Source of the DNA: Sphagnum magellanicum
Taxonomy: Eukaryota; Streptophyta; Sphagnopsida; Sphagnales; Sphagnaceae
DNA: 64,000 nt
Direction: 5' to 3'
Assembly (NCBI GenBank): GCA_021904315.1
Contig: CM038909.1
Span: 20,684,212 to 20,748,211 of the forward strand
Part shown: positions 48,003 to 61,299 of the stretch, in pieces
Layout: every line of letters begins with the position of its first letter
Position numbering within the stretch: position 1 is the first letter of the stretch
Made by a program: the position numbers and the translations under genes
Notes under the pieces: model-generated
The model's input: only the letters and a program-made list of their open reading frames with translations
What the model was told of the DNA's origin: nothing
Database searches by the model: none

Positions 48003-48828
48003 TTAGAACTTAAAACAATAAACTTGTTGAATTCTATGCATTATATTAGCTACGGTGACTTCCAGAGAGCAATTAATACTTTGGTTTTTTTTGGCATTTC
48101 TGCAACCAGACAAAAGGGGGACATGAATTCAATAGTAAGATACCTAATTAAACTGTTTGGCCGGCAAGCTGGCTCTTCAGTTCCCCCCCCCCCCTCCCCA
48201 CCCCTTCCTGCACAAAATATTTTTTTTAATTCAAAACTTTGGCGGTGGTGGTGACGGTGTAAGAAATTGTTGTTCCAGCGAGAAAGTGAGTGGATTCGGA
48301 TGAGTGTTGCATATGACTCATGATGGGACGGGAAGGGAAGGGAAGGGACGAGTGAGACGTGTCCCGGAGAACCAGGGGAGCTCTTTGTTGTGTTAAATCC
48401 ATGTTGCATTTGTCGACACCCCCTCCCCCCGCCCCAAAAGCAGCTTCCCTTTATATTTCAATAAATTATAATGATCCAAGAATTTATTATTATTGCCAGC
48501 TCAATTTTTAATGGGACATAAATTATTAGGGACCTAAAAGTGTTATCATTTTGTGGTGATTTTTTTTTTTTTTTTTTTTGGGGCTTATTCTCGGGTCATC
48601 AAGCAGAATTAAAACCCAACCCATCCACCTAAAAAAATTGAAATTTAATCAAAATTTGCAATTGTATCAAAGTAGGCTTAGATTATGTATCTTCTCATAT
48701 TATTATCCTCCTGAGATGCCCCCCAAATGTAATTAATCTTTGTGATTTTTTTGGGGGTGTTAGTTAGTCTTCAGCCTGGGTTGTTTTGGCTTCTTTGTGG
48801 GCTCTCCCCTTCTCCAGCCTTCCACCAT
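48003..48828. other. Intergenic DNA, no gene seen
   Basis: Contains C-rich runs near 48183 and 48420, a perfect-looking ATGACTCAT word near 48312-48320, GGGAA repeats near 48328-48350 and a T20 run at 48560-48579. ORFs at 47967-48254 and 48050-48409 overlap on opposite strands and have no domain. Confidence 0.5.
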
Positions 48829-49197
48829 CTTGTATTGGGCCATTTGGTCATTTTTGACCCTAGGGGAGGGGGCCAAGGGGGTGTCTTTCAAGTAATAGCT
48901 AGTCTTGTATTGTGCCATTTGGTCATTTTTGACCCTAGGGGATGGGGCCAAGGGGGTCTTTCAAGTAATAGCTAGTCTTGTATTGTGCCATTTGGTCATT
49001 TTTGACCCTAGGGTAGGGGGCCAAGGGGGTCTTTCAAGTAATAGCTAGTCTTGTATTGTGCCATTTGGTCATTTTTGACCCTAGGGTAGGGGGCCAAGGG
49101 GGTCTTTCAAGTAATAGCTAGTCTTATATTGTGCCATTTGGTCATTTTTGACTCTCCGGGAGGGGGCCAAGGGGGTGTCATTCAAGTAATAGCTAGT
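48829..49197. repeat. 73-75-bp tandem repeat, five copies
   Basis: Copies begin at 48829, 48904, 48977, 49050 and 49123. Each contains GCCATTTGGTCATTTTTGAC, CCCTAGGG-like, GGGGGCCAAGGGGGT and CAAGTAATAGCTAGT words. The middle copies are almost identical; the first and last are the most diverged, as expected for unequal crossing-over. Confidence 0.95.
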
Positions 49198-49484
49198 TTT
49201 GAGTTCACTACACTATTTGGTCCCACCGACAAAATTATAATTGGAGTATTGTTGTGTGGAAATACTTTACTTATCTTGGGGCGTTTTTGAGGTTGGAATA
49301 CCTTATAAGTTTAGTAATGGGATTTCCTCCAAATACTCCATACTCTCCCCCCTTCCTCGCCCCTTGGAGTGAGTCACACTTGATTTCTTCAAAGACTTTC
49401 TCTCATGAAAGGCACAACAAAATGAACAAATTCATTGCCAATTATTTAGGCACTTTCACCAGTGGGGGTAATGATTAGTGCAAT
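49198..49484. other. Short intergenic gap
   Basis: Nothing recognisable. A short plus-strand ORF (49254-49478) has no domain. Confidence 0.5.
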
Positions 49485-49610
49485 ATTTTTTTTTCAACCT
49501 CAAGAGGGAATTGAACCCATGACGTTATTGATATGTCGTATGGTCGGTCACCAACCCAAGGCACCAAGCTATTCAAAAGCTTAGTGTCTACACCATTGCT
49601 ATACATGCTC
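49485..49610 (-). mobile_element. tRNA-derived SINE-like insertion
   Basis: On the minus strand a box A-like TAGCTTGGTGCC (49571-49560) is followed about 50 bases on by a box B-like ATGGGTTCAATTCCC (49520-49506). A short tail then ends in an A run (about 49495-49486). This order (pol III boxes, body, A-tail) is that of a plant tRNA-derived SINE. The boundary at the 5' end is approximate and no clear target duplication was found. Confidence 0.55.
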
Positions 49611-52449
49611 TATTCTCATCATCATGGTCATCATCGAAACATGATAGACAAACAAATAACCCTCATGAGAATAATCGAGAAATCTCCATACTCGTGACTT
49701 GGAAAGCCAAAAAAACCAAAAAAAAAAAACACTTATGAGAAATAATCGAGAAATCTCCATGCTCGTGATTTCATTTGAAAAGACCGCCGGCACAAGGGCT
49801 CTAAAGGCTTTTTACTTGAAGTTGAAGGAAGAATTCCATATAAGAGGATAGAAGAACGGGGATGAACAAAAGGAAAACATTGAAAGGTGGAGAGAACAAA
49901 AAGATTACATGAAAAGCCCGCATATTACAATGTTCAAGTTCAAGCGCAATTGCACTTTGGTGCACATTTGTAGACACCCAAAACTTTTGTTGCAGATTAA
50001 ACCCTAAACCCTAAGCCAGAAGAAAAGAGGTAAACTCTTGCTTCATTTGGACAAAAAGAAACTAGAACCAATTTATGGTGATTTGTGTGTGCAAATTAGG
50101 GTTGAAATTCTTTTGAGACAAAAAACATGAACAAAAAATGATGTCTCTCTTACATGATCTTTCAGCCCCAAACCCTTGAAAAGCTCTCTTGCTTGCTCTG
50201 AGGTTCCTAAACCCTAACAACCCAAAGCTCTTTCTTAAGCTTTTTTTTTCTTGCATTTGCTTGAACATGATAGATACACAAGGGTACACACATTGCCCAC
50301 TTGCTCCACTGATGTCCTCCCACCCTTTCTCTGTACCTGCAACGATGCCGATTTGTCTTGTTTGTTCTTCTTGTTTTTGAACTTAACTAAAATGGCTATC
50401 TGCTAGTCTTCAACTCTTTTCCTCCTCAAATTTTTTGATCTTCATGTAAGCACTGGAGTGATGACAATTTATTGAAAATCAAATGCATCAAAATGCATCA
50501 GAATGCAAAAATTGTGTCAAAATGCAAATCGCTTTGATGCAAGGTGCATCAATCAGTCAATTCAATCACTAGAGAGAGACGAGCTGGTGATGGCAGACCA
50601 ATCATCCACTGTACCCAAAAAAACTTTAAAAGGACAAATTGCCTTCTTTTACCGCCTCTTTGTTGCCATAGCTCATGAGCTTCTTTGAGCTCTGCTTCCC
50701 AAAAATCTCAGCATGAGAGATGTGGTCCTCAACATCTTAAATTTTGAGGACACACCAACTCCCATATCCACCAAAAGATTCCAAAAACCCATTGTTGCCA
50801 GCCATTTCTTTAGTGAAAAGGCCCAATTTTGAAAGCACAAGTCTTCCCACTTTTCACATTCCTTAGCAAATCAAGCTCAAGGTGAAAGTAAAGATTTTCA
50901 AGAATTTTGTGAGGACCTCATGAAATCAACAAGGTCTTGTGATAACTAGGGTAGGAGCTTATGAACATCAATAAGGTCTTGTGATAACTTGGTGAAGATC
51001 TTTTGGGATCCAAAAGGCACTATGGAATACAATTTGTCCTCAATATGCACTTGACATATTTGATAGTTTTTTTTTAATGTTTTAGATTGGCAACTTAATA
51101 TATGGTCATTTCTTTGTTAGCCTGCTCTATGGAATGTATCTTGATTTCTTCACCCACATCTTATTAATTAGAAAAGAGGTATGATTCTCTCTAACTTGTT
51201 TGTCTTTTCAACTTTACTATACTAGTTCAATCGTATATAATCAATTCTTTTTATAAATGCAACCTTATGAAGTAGCGACTTCTTTATTTCACTCATTTCA
51301 CTATGGAATTACCACAACTATAACTACAATTTCTTTCAAAACTTAAGACATGTTTCACTTCTTTCCCAAATGTCAAATTTTGAATTACTAAAAGTTGATA
51401 ACAAGATCCTTGAGAAAGGCCTTGAAATTAACAACATTTCACCAATGATGTTACCATAAATCTCAAATGAACAAATCTCAAGCTAATCCATACAAGTACA
51501 ATCACACATCTTTATCACTTGCAATTTTTTTTAAAAATCTTCAACTAACCACATAAGTGGCATAAAGTAGATCATTGGATCAAACACAAACCCCCTAATA
51601 CAAAGTAAAAAGTATAGACTATTTGAAACCAAGTCAATTAGAAAGACCCACACATTTGAAACAAGTGATTTTATCATGTAACAACTCTATCTTTAATGGC
51701 AAGTTTCAAACAAAATCACGATACACAAAACCATGAGACATGATTATATGATTTGGATACAAATTCAATTTGTTTATGATCTTTCCAAAAACCTCAATCT
51801 TTGTTATGTGCATTGTCCATATAATTTGTTCAATCATATGTGATCAAATTTCAAATGATTTATTGCATTTATTTGATTAGATTTTATTTTTTTTTAAAAA
51901 TGAACAAACACAAATTGAAATAAAAGAGTTGCACATGGAGCGTGCTATTTTGAAAACATTTGTGTTAAAGTCACCCAACATAATAGTGGGATAGAAAGTG
52001 AAAAAAAATGATATTAGTTTTTTTGAAGGTGAACATAAAGGCTCTCAAAGATAAAGATGGGTTATTAGTAGAAATTAGGATTCAAGATGGTGCAAAAATG
52101 GTACCTAGTAGTGAAGTGGTGATATTTTTCAACAATTTTTTTTTCATTTTTTGGAAAATAAATTGGGGATTTCTCTCATATAAATTCAACTAATTTTACT
52201 ATTTATTTGGAAAAAATTTGCGAAGTTTTCAATATTAGAGTTTTAAAAAAAACCATGGTGGAGGGTTAGGGCTTTTATTTTTTTGACTTGGTGTTGCGGA
52301 TGTTGTAAATTTTTGGTGTAGTTTTTGCACTTGTTCCAAGAAGCCTTTTGGAAAATACCCATTATAATTTTCCCTCAATCCCGGAAGGTAGGTAGCTACA
52401 ATAAAAAATCTGAACAAAAAAATACTCGAGCATGGGAGTGGGTTGTTTA
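49611..52449. other. Intergenic DNA, no gene seen
   Basis: No supported gene. A GAGAAATAATCGAGAAATCTCC-like segment occurs twice near 49670 and 49740 (direct duplication). AAACCCTAAACCCTAA, about two telomere-type repeats, lies at 49999-50014. AAAATGCATC words recur at 50480-50550, and ATCAA.AAGGTCTTGTGATAACT occurs twice near 50926 and 50968. ORFs are short and lack domains. Confidence 0.5.
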
Positions 52450-52540
52450 TTGGCCTTTGCCTTGTAAGGCGGGGATATTGTGTTCAGAATCATTATAGAG
52501 TACGGTAGCTTCAATGGATTTTGGCCCCTAGAAACTAGGT
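52450..52540. repeat. Dispersed repeat, copy 2
   Basis: Partner of 46491-46574. The aligned core (about 54 bases ending GGATTTTGGCCC) differs at only a handful of positions. Both copies are preceded by a GGCCTTGCC/GGCCTTTGCC-like word. Confidence 0.75.
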
Positions 52541-55500
52541 GAGCTTATTCATCTTAATTTGGATGTAAAAGGATTCACATTCATCCAACCTAACCCCAGG
52601 TGAGTTTTTCACCAATCCATAACCCACAAAACTAAATATGAAACTATCTTCACCAAAAATGGTTAAGGCACCCCATCATATCACAAAAATTCATGCAATT
52701 CTTTCAAAATGTGACAATGTCATTGAAAACATTTCAAATACCGATGTCACAATAGGTCGTCTTTTTGGGTTTGCAATTTTGCACAAATGTGAAAAATAAA
52801 AATTTAAAAGAAAATATTCAATCATTTTTTTAATTAAAAAAAATTTTCATTAGATTTTCAAAAAATTTGAAAATCATCTTGCAACATTTCCCTATTGGTT
52901 GGTAACAATTTTTTTATATGTATAGAAACATTCTTTAGAACTTGTGATCATTTTAATGTGAGATCCATTTTGGGTTCTCGTTGTAACTAATGTGATGCTA
53001 AAAATTAAAAATAATAATCATGATGAATTTATTTTTACAACAACATGATTATGTATATTAAAATAGATTCTATTTTTATTTTTCTAGCTATGATGAATTT
53101 ATTGTACAATATCCATTTTTAATATTAAATGAATGACAGGGCCATTGAGTATACCACACATGTTACACTATTGTGCATTACACTAGTGTGTGTGGAAAGT
53201 TGAAGGCCAAATGCAAAAAAATATTAAATTAAATTAAATTAAATTTATTTTTATTTTTAATCTAGCAGGTGGATTAATGTTACAAATTAATTAGTTATTT
53301 ATTAAACAACTAATGATCTGAACAGAAAAGGTTGAGCATATGGGGTTTAAGACTATAATTAATTGTTGTGTGTTGACTCTTCAGATTACTGGCTTTGCAA
53401 TCATTTTGTGAGCTTAGATTATGTAAGCATGTGTAAGCATGATCTTACAACATTCAAGTTTTACTCTAGACGAAGGGTGAGACACCAACTCACAGAATTT
53501 TTTTTAAATTTTAAATTGAAATTGAAATTAATTTTATTTATAAATATTTAATTAATTTTATTTCAAAATTGAAATTAATTTATAAATAAATATTTTAATT
53601 TTAATTTTAATAATTTATTGGCTCTGGCCTTCATGGTAGAGACATTGTGAAGCACCCAGAAATGGGTCAATTTTGGTACCCCAGCATTCTAGGGTATTTA
53701 TTATTTATTTTATTTTATTTTATTTTATTAAATCCTAAAAAGAGTCACCAAATTTGGCCCCAATTTTATTTTTTTTAAGGGAGAGTGTTGCCAATTGAGT
53801 CAAAATTGGTGTGGGGATGCTTGCCACTATTAGTTACATTTTATTTTTAAATTGAGAAAAAAAAGAAAAAAAGGCTGGCTAAAATATTGTCTAAAATTTG
53901 ATAATTTCAGAATTTTTTTTCCTTTCCCCCATTTTTGTCCAAAAAATCACAAAACCATTTATATGAGTAGCAGTGGAATTTTTGACATGAAAGCCCTAAT
54001 TTATTTATTTTATTTAATTTTTAAATTTATAAAAACTGAGACTAGGTTTAGGTTTAGGGTTATGTTGACCATACTGTGTGTGATGAGTTATTAAAGCCAA
54101 CTGAGCTGCTTCACACTATCCCATGTGCAAAGGTGCTCAGAACAGCCATGGCCCTTGCCTACTAGGTAGGTAGGTACTAGGCTATTGACATCATCCACTC
54201 ATGGCTATGGAGTCACACTAGTACAGAGTACACAAGGGGCTGCTTCAACAACACATGTTACTGGAATGATTAATTTCAATTTGAACATTCATTCCAAGCT
54301 TGAAAATAGTAATAATAATAAATATATAAATAAATAAATTCTAAACTATTCCAATAGATTTTTTAATTTTTTTTCTTTACAATTTTTTTGTTCTTTGAAA
54401 ACAACACTATTTATGACAATTTTTCAACATTTCTTCTACAAACAATGTAAATAGATATGGAAGCTGCCAAGGTTCTAAAGAATTGCATGGTAGTGGAGAC
54501 ACAACATACATGTGCCCTTTTTTACCCAAATCATGGAAATGTCAAAATAAACAAAATTAAATTAAATTAAAAGCAGGTATTTATTATTGTAGATTTTTTT
54601 TCTAATATTTTATTTTTGGGAACCCAATTTAGTGTGAATATTACATTTCTATAATTTATTTTTATTTTTGTTTCTGGAACCCAATTCAATGTGAACAATA
54701 ATTTTTTATATGGTTTTGTTTGAATTATATTGTGTTTAAGGGTTATCCCCAAGGCATGGTTTGGGAATATCATAACACAATTTGCAAAAGATATATTTAA
54801 TAACCTATAACCCTAAAATACATAGGTAATGTATGTTCTTCCCATTCCTTTGGGATCGATTTCATAAGCCTTCTAGATAGTAATAATTTCAAAACTCTAA
54901 TTGTAAAAAACAATGCATGACATGCATATGTAAGATGTCGATCATTACATTTATTAATGATCATGTACATCCATCTCAAGCATAACTTTACATGTCTCTT
55001 AGGTCTTAATGCTTTTTTAAAAAGATATAAACTCATTCATAGGAGTTTAAGTGCAGCACATGTTGTAAACACCAACAATTTCAATATCATTCCATTGGTG
55101 AGGTTGCACAACAATAATTTTATGTTGGCAAGGTTTAATTAACAAATACTTAACATCAAGGCAATGATCATATACATTACAAAGTTTTCTTGTATATCTA
55201 TTATATCACACAAAGAAACAAAATGATTTTCAATTAAGAATAGCTAAATTTTCTCATTTTATTATGTGAATGTCACATGTAACCAATTTTTTAAAATATA
55301 CATGCACATAAAATTATTGATTTTTCTTTGTCATTAGTTAGCTAACACAACAAATTAATACATTTTGATAACCTTGTTTAGGTTTTGACCGAACATTTTT
55401 CACAATGTGAAAAAATTCATAATATTAAATTCCAAATGTAGATTGCTTATGTAAGCTTGTTATGGATGCCTCCATCCATTCCACCAACTTTTGACATGAT

Positions 55501-57000
55501 TTAATTCATACAAAAGCTTCACTTCTCATTGAAATTTTACACATGGTCAATTTAATAGCAAAAAATTTATTGCATGACATTAAAATCTAGTTGATTCCAA
55601 AAGCATCATTATTCTATCACATTCAATGGGAATGTCATCTTAATTGCTTTCACTAATTTTTTTGTGTCTATTTCCATTGGGCTATTGTGCTCACAACTAC
55701 ATACAATAAGTTATGAACACAATATTGTGTGCAATTGTGATCACAATAGCCTAATGAAATGTCATTTATGTGGGCCCTATTACAACAACTTTACATTACA
55801 TTGTTGCAATGAGTTTTAAATGTATAACTAATGAATGGTCATAAATTGATAGACTAGCTATTTTTTTGCTAACTTTTAGTTACACATAAATTTTAATTTT
55901 AAAAAGGTGATTATCTATTTGATTCATAGGTCCTATAGTCCTACATTTGGTCAATGCATAGTTTTGAAAATTGTGAGATGATTGTGAGCACAATTAAATG
56001 AACAAATGTAATGGAAAAGGATTGTTATGATAGATTTTGTCATAGTAGTTCCTTAATGGAAATATGTTCTTAAGTTCTACTAGGAAGCCCTTATAATTTA
56101 GAATGTGAATTCACAAAATTTTCATGTTGCAAGGGGTTGAGTTTGATGTTATTTGCTCTAGAATCCTTTCAACATGTTTTTAATGTTTTAGATGGTTACT
56201 GTTGTCAATGTGTATAACAAAGTTGTCCAAAGGGCTTGCATTAAATCATTTAAAAGAAGCTTTGGTTGCTTACTTGACATCCTTTCCAAATGTTATTAAA
56301 TGCAAATGGCATTCCTTTGTGAGACCCAAACGAACACTGAATTTTATAAAATTATCAACCATTTTATTAAGTTGTAGCCATTATGTCATGTATGTATAGA
56401 ATTCCAAAATATCAAATCAAGAATTCCTACTTCCACATCCAAAATCAAATATAAATTTAATATTCCAAAAAAATCAAAAACCCTTCTTCTAATGATGACA
56501 TCCTTCATATAGTTCCTTAATTAATTGTACTTATTCAAATTGATAAATATAAATATTACATATATGTATGACCAATATTCATTTATGCTTAATTGTTTAC
56601 ATGAACATTTAACCAATGTGTTTTAATGTTTTATTCCAAGTAATGCACATATTATTCCCATTTGACAACCATCATGTTTATCAAACTAATTTGGATAACA
56701 ACTAAATTTGCTAGTAATCCCAACATATTTATTCATATGTATGCACAACTCAAATTTTCAACTAATAAATTATAGTCAATCAATTGAAACATGTGATCAT
56801 ATATCAAGTATTGACTAAACCATTTATTGGAAAAACATTGTTATATCTTGTGTGTCCACTTCAACAAATTATGACTGGATACATAATGCACATCTATCAA
56901 TGTTGACAATATGATTTCAATAATTAAATTTGGCAATTAAGCATGGGATCTTGAGATTTTTTATTTTAAAAACAAAATGCTAACTAGTGGGTTTTGGTTG
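52541..57000. other. AT-rich intergenic DNA, no gene seen
   Basis: Strongly AT-rich, with A/T-only self-complementary stretches at 53495-53610 and tetranucleotide-like TTTA runs near 53700. ORFs (for example 53852-54094 and 54797-55036) have no recognisable domain. I see no RNA gene and no element with definable ends. Confidence 0.5.
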
Positions 57001-58928
57001 GTCATATGAAGGAGAACATGACTTGTGTTTTTTTGTACTAGCTATGTCATGGGGACAAAACTTCATCAACCAAAAACATTTCTTAAGTGCACAAAGGATG
57101 AAATTTATTAGAACAAATTGACCAAAACCTAAATCCAACTTATTTTAACAAGGAGACAAAAGTTATGCACAAATTTGGCAAAATGGAACTTTATTCGAAA
57201 GTAACATTGAAACTTTTGAAACATGAAATAAACAAAACAAGATTATGTTGAAAGGTCAAATATCATGACCAAAAGTAATAAGGAGAAGAGATGCATTTAT
57301 TTATACATGTTGAAAACCTAATTCAAGGAAGTTTTTGTACATATGTCTTCATAAACTTCATTTTCCAACATTCTTCAATTTATTTTCAAAAAATTGGAAT
57401 AGATGAATATTCATGATGATGGATGAATTTCATCTATTTTGGATATAAAATGATGTTAATGGATGAAATTCATATTATATGAAGGAAAAATGGATGTTCC
57501 ACTATTAGGAAACATGGGTTCAAATAACTTTAATTAATTTCATTGTGAGGTTTTAAAAGTGAAATGGGTTCACTAACTAGTGTTTTAACCTAATATGATT
57601 TCACCATGGGTGAAATCATCAATGCCTAATTCATTAAGGTTTCTTTTTGGTTATTTAATTTTTTTGTAAATTGGTACATATATATATATAATATATTGAA
57701 TGTAAGAATTTATTAATTTTTTTCATTTATAAAACATTTAAGAGGTTTAATGATCATACAACTTTTAAAACATGTTATAATTTATATAAAATTTATGTTC
57801 ATAAATGAAAAAACCTTTCCAAAAAATTAGATAATTTTTTTATTTAAAATAGAATTTTAAAAAATAAATAAAAATTATATGTGTATAAATTAATAATTAA
57901 GAAGTTTACATATAATCTTAATACTTTACATAGTGTTAAAATTAGATGATACAATCATTTACCCCTAAATCAAAATAATCCACTCTAGAGTTCATTTTTG
58001 TGTTATTCTAGTTATTGCAAACAAAGATTAAAATAAATAAATAAATATATTAAACATTGACGTTTATTTATTTATCAAAACCTTCAGTCATACAACTTGA
58101 AAAACTGTTATAATCTGTTTTAAACACCATTTTATACACCATTTAACACCCTTAAAAAGATAAAAATTTATTATGGATAATATAATTTAATGAAAAATAT
58201 TATATAAAAAATTTGTTTATAAATTAGTGATAACTTAGAATGGACATAATGTTAATATTATTTATCATTATAAATTATTTGTAATTAAAATTATATTAAC
58301 CCTTATTATTTGTTAATAACTTAAATATTACACGTTTAATTTAATTATCAAATATTCATAATTAGTATTATACAATTTTATACAATTTCCATTAATTAAA
58401 CATATATTTAAAATGTGGGGGGTATAATGTAATATAATATTATCAAAAAATAAAATATTTAAAAAAAATCAATGTTAGGTTTTAAGTAGGCTTATTAAAA
58501 AATTATGTTATTTGAAAGATTTTCTTTCCTTCAAAACTTAGTATTGAAATGGATTAAATAACAAAATTCAAATGCATTTGTAGTCAAATTAATTGATTTT
58601 TCTTTTCTTCAAAAGTTTATGTGTGGGAAAATCTTGGGAAATAAAATATAGAATAAAATAATGTTTTTTTCATTTGGAAAAAGTATGAGAAATATAAATA
58701 TGGTTAAAGAAAGAATTTTTCTAGACACTATTGTTGAAATGTTGGAAATTGCAAGTTTCAATTGTATCTTCAATCATATTAAGTATTTTTTTAAAAAAAA
58801 TATTGAAGACATGTACATCTTGGAATTTTTTTTCAAATGAAGTTTAATTATTTTCATTTGGACAAAATAAGAAAAAGATAATAATGGTTAAAGAAAGAAA
58901 AAGTCTTCAAGACATAAACCATGACAAA

Positions 58929-58961
<33 letters not shown>

Positions 58962-60380
58962 CTTCAATTTTTTTGCATTATCATAAGTGAAAAATATTTT
59001 CTTTAAACATGTTACATTGAAAATAAACCAATTTTAAAGCTTTTCACAAAACAAACTATGCAAATTTGCTGAAAATTTCCAAATTGTAAAATCGAATATT
59101 TGAAAATTTACATTGTACTATTGGAAAAAAAAATGGACATCAAAAAATTGTTACTAAATTACAAGATTAACTTAGTTTAATTTACAAACTATAATTGAAA
59201 TTTGAGTTTTAGTTAACTAGGAAGGAAATCAAACAAAATCACTACGAAGAAATTGATGATTGCATATTCAAAAAACTTATGATGTAGAAGAAGTTAGACC
59301 TTTTATCATGAAAAAACATTATGTGTACATGTCGCATTCAAATCACAAGAGAAATATGTCATTGTGCGTAGTTGACATGTGAACCTCTGTTATGGTTGCA
59401 TTGTTGATAATGAGTAGCATTTAATATGGCACATGGTAATGGATTGAAACCACTTGTAAGGTAGCCATGGATTAAACAATAGAGTTGTGAGCTTGATTTT
59501 ACCAAATCATCATAATTGTGAAGGAAGTTGTAACATTCATGTTGTCCATATGGACATTAAAAATATAAACAAATGGAAATACAAAAGGTTTGAAAATACT
59601 TTAAAAATAAAGGTGTTAGAACAAAATGGAAATTGGTCAACAAATGAATTTGATACTAACATGATCTTATTTAGCAAAGGAGTGATGGACATAATCATAG
59701 GTACAATAACTTAAATAACATTTAATTACACAAATATTTTGTTAAGGATCTAATGAAAAATGATTTAATGATGTTTATATCTTATCAACAAACAATATAT
59801 GTTTGTGAATCTATCCTAAGTTGTGAAACAATTTGAATTTGATGTGATGAAAATAAAATAGTAAACATTTTACATTGTGTTAAATCATTATGAGACCTTT
59901 TATTCCATTTCCCCACATATTTGCCTAAAGGTGACCAAGGATCACAATTAAACATGGAGGAAGGAAATTTGTCAACTTGGATTCAATAGGTGCAATCAAA
60001 GGTGCAAACATTGTTGAAAATTGTCCATTTTGAACAATTGGGAAATTTGCAAAGAAAGCTGGATTTGTGAATGTACAAGTTTTCAAATCTACCCCCTTCA
60101 TTTCACTCTTCTCATTAATATTTTAAATTATAGCCTAACCTATATGCATTTTTTATGTTTGATAATAACTTCTTGTAAACTAAAATTTAACAGTTCTTTA
60201 CTTCCCATTTTCCATCATACTTAATAGAATTCATGTAACTTATGTATGTTCACCAGTTATTCACTAATTTGTTGAAGTGGTGAATATGTTAAGATAATTG
60301 GACTTTAAATCATCAATATAATTGGATATAATCAACCTTTGAAACCCCTTCATGAGGTTTTGAGTAATCAATGCTTCAAT
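57001..60380. other. Very AT-rich intergenic DNA
   Basis: The most AT-rich part of the window (about 57.6-59.2 kb), with long A/T-only runs and a TA run near 57680. A weak coding-like reading on the plus strand at 59487-59714 is not assignable to a family. No gene is called. Confidence 0.5.
58929..58957. repeat. (TG)n microsatellite
   Basis: About fourteen uninterrupted TG dinucleotides, read directly. Confidence 0.95.
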
Positions 60381-60741
60381 CACTATCACAAAAACATGGC
60401 TTTCATGCCCCCAACATTTTGACTATAGTGATTATGGAATCAACCATACTTGTCCATAATGATTATTATATTTATTTTTAGTATATAAAAAAATAGGCAT
60501 GTTTGATATGACTAATTTCCAATGACATAATAGTCAAATCGGACACATTTGCCAAAATATGCATGGAACATGCAACGCATATACAAACTATGTAAACGAC
60601 TAAAAGTAATCATAGACATTTTAACATGGACTATGACATGTCAAATGTGATTAAAGATAGTCATAGAGATTTTGACATGGAATATGACATGTCCCATGTG
60701 ACTAAAAACAATCATAGACATTTTGACATGGAATATGGCAT
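60381..60741. mobile_element. CACTA-type transposon terminus with subterminal repeats
   Basis: The sequence starts CACTATCACAAAAACATGGC, the form of a CACTA terminal inverted repeat. It continues with TTCATGCCCCCAACATTTTG, very close to the words next to the end at 17799. The subterminal word GCATGTTTGATATGACTA recurs near 60497. Three copies of a 51-bp unit follow at 60610, 60661 and 60712 (TCATAGACATTTTGACATGG and variants). Tandem subterminal repeats are usual in CACTA elements. The other end is not found in this window. Confidence 0.55.
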
Positions 60742-61299
60742 GAAATTAGATTAAAGGTTTCATGTTTTCATTGTTATTGGCAATGTTTCATATGAAAATA
60801 AAAATAATGGAAAATAATTAAAATATAACAAAACATGTGAGAATATGGAATATTAAACTAAAATTTTATATTTTAAATTAATTAAAAAAACATAATTAAT
60901 GTACATGTGAAACTTGAATTACTATAATCAATAAGAAAAAATGCCCTTTTTAAACCAAAAAAAATCAATTGCATGTTGTTTTCAACTATATTGTGATTTC
61001 AAAAGTATTAATATTTAAATAAATTAATGATGATTACCAAATAAGTTGATCCGCCTACTAATTTAGTGGAAATTTTTAAAAGACTCGTGATTAGGGGGGT
61101 CACCTCCACAATATTCTTGGTATTAATAAACTTCCCAATTGATTCCTCAATTGGAGATGTGACATCATCAAATGTCATGCAACTACCAAGTAATGAGATT
61201 ACATTACAAGTCATATGTTTGATTATTTTGATAAGGATGGATGAAGGAATTCAAGCTAAATAGATGAAATGTTGTGCACATTTGTAACTTTACATCCAA
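60742..61299. other. AT-rich DNA, possibly the interior of the CACTA-like element
   Basis: No coding sequence recognised. Overlapping short ORFs on opposite strands at 61008-61263 have no domain. Confidence 0.4.

Noticed and set aside
48829..49197. CRISPR-like array of regularly spaced repeats
   Set aside because: It is a contiguous 73-bp tandem repeat without unique spacers, in plant nuclear DNA.
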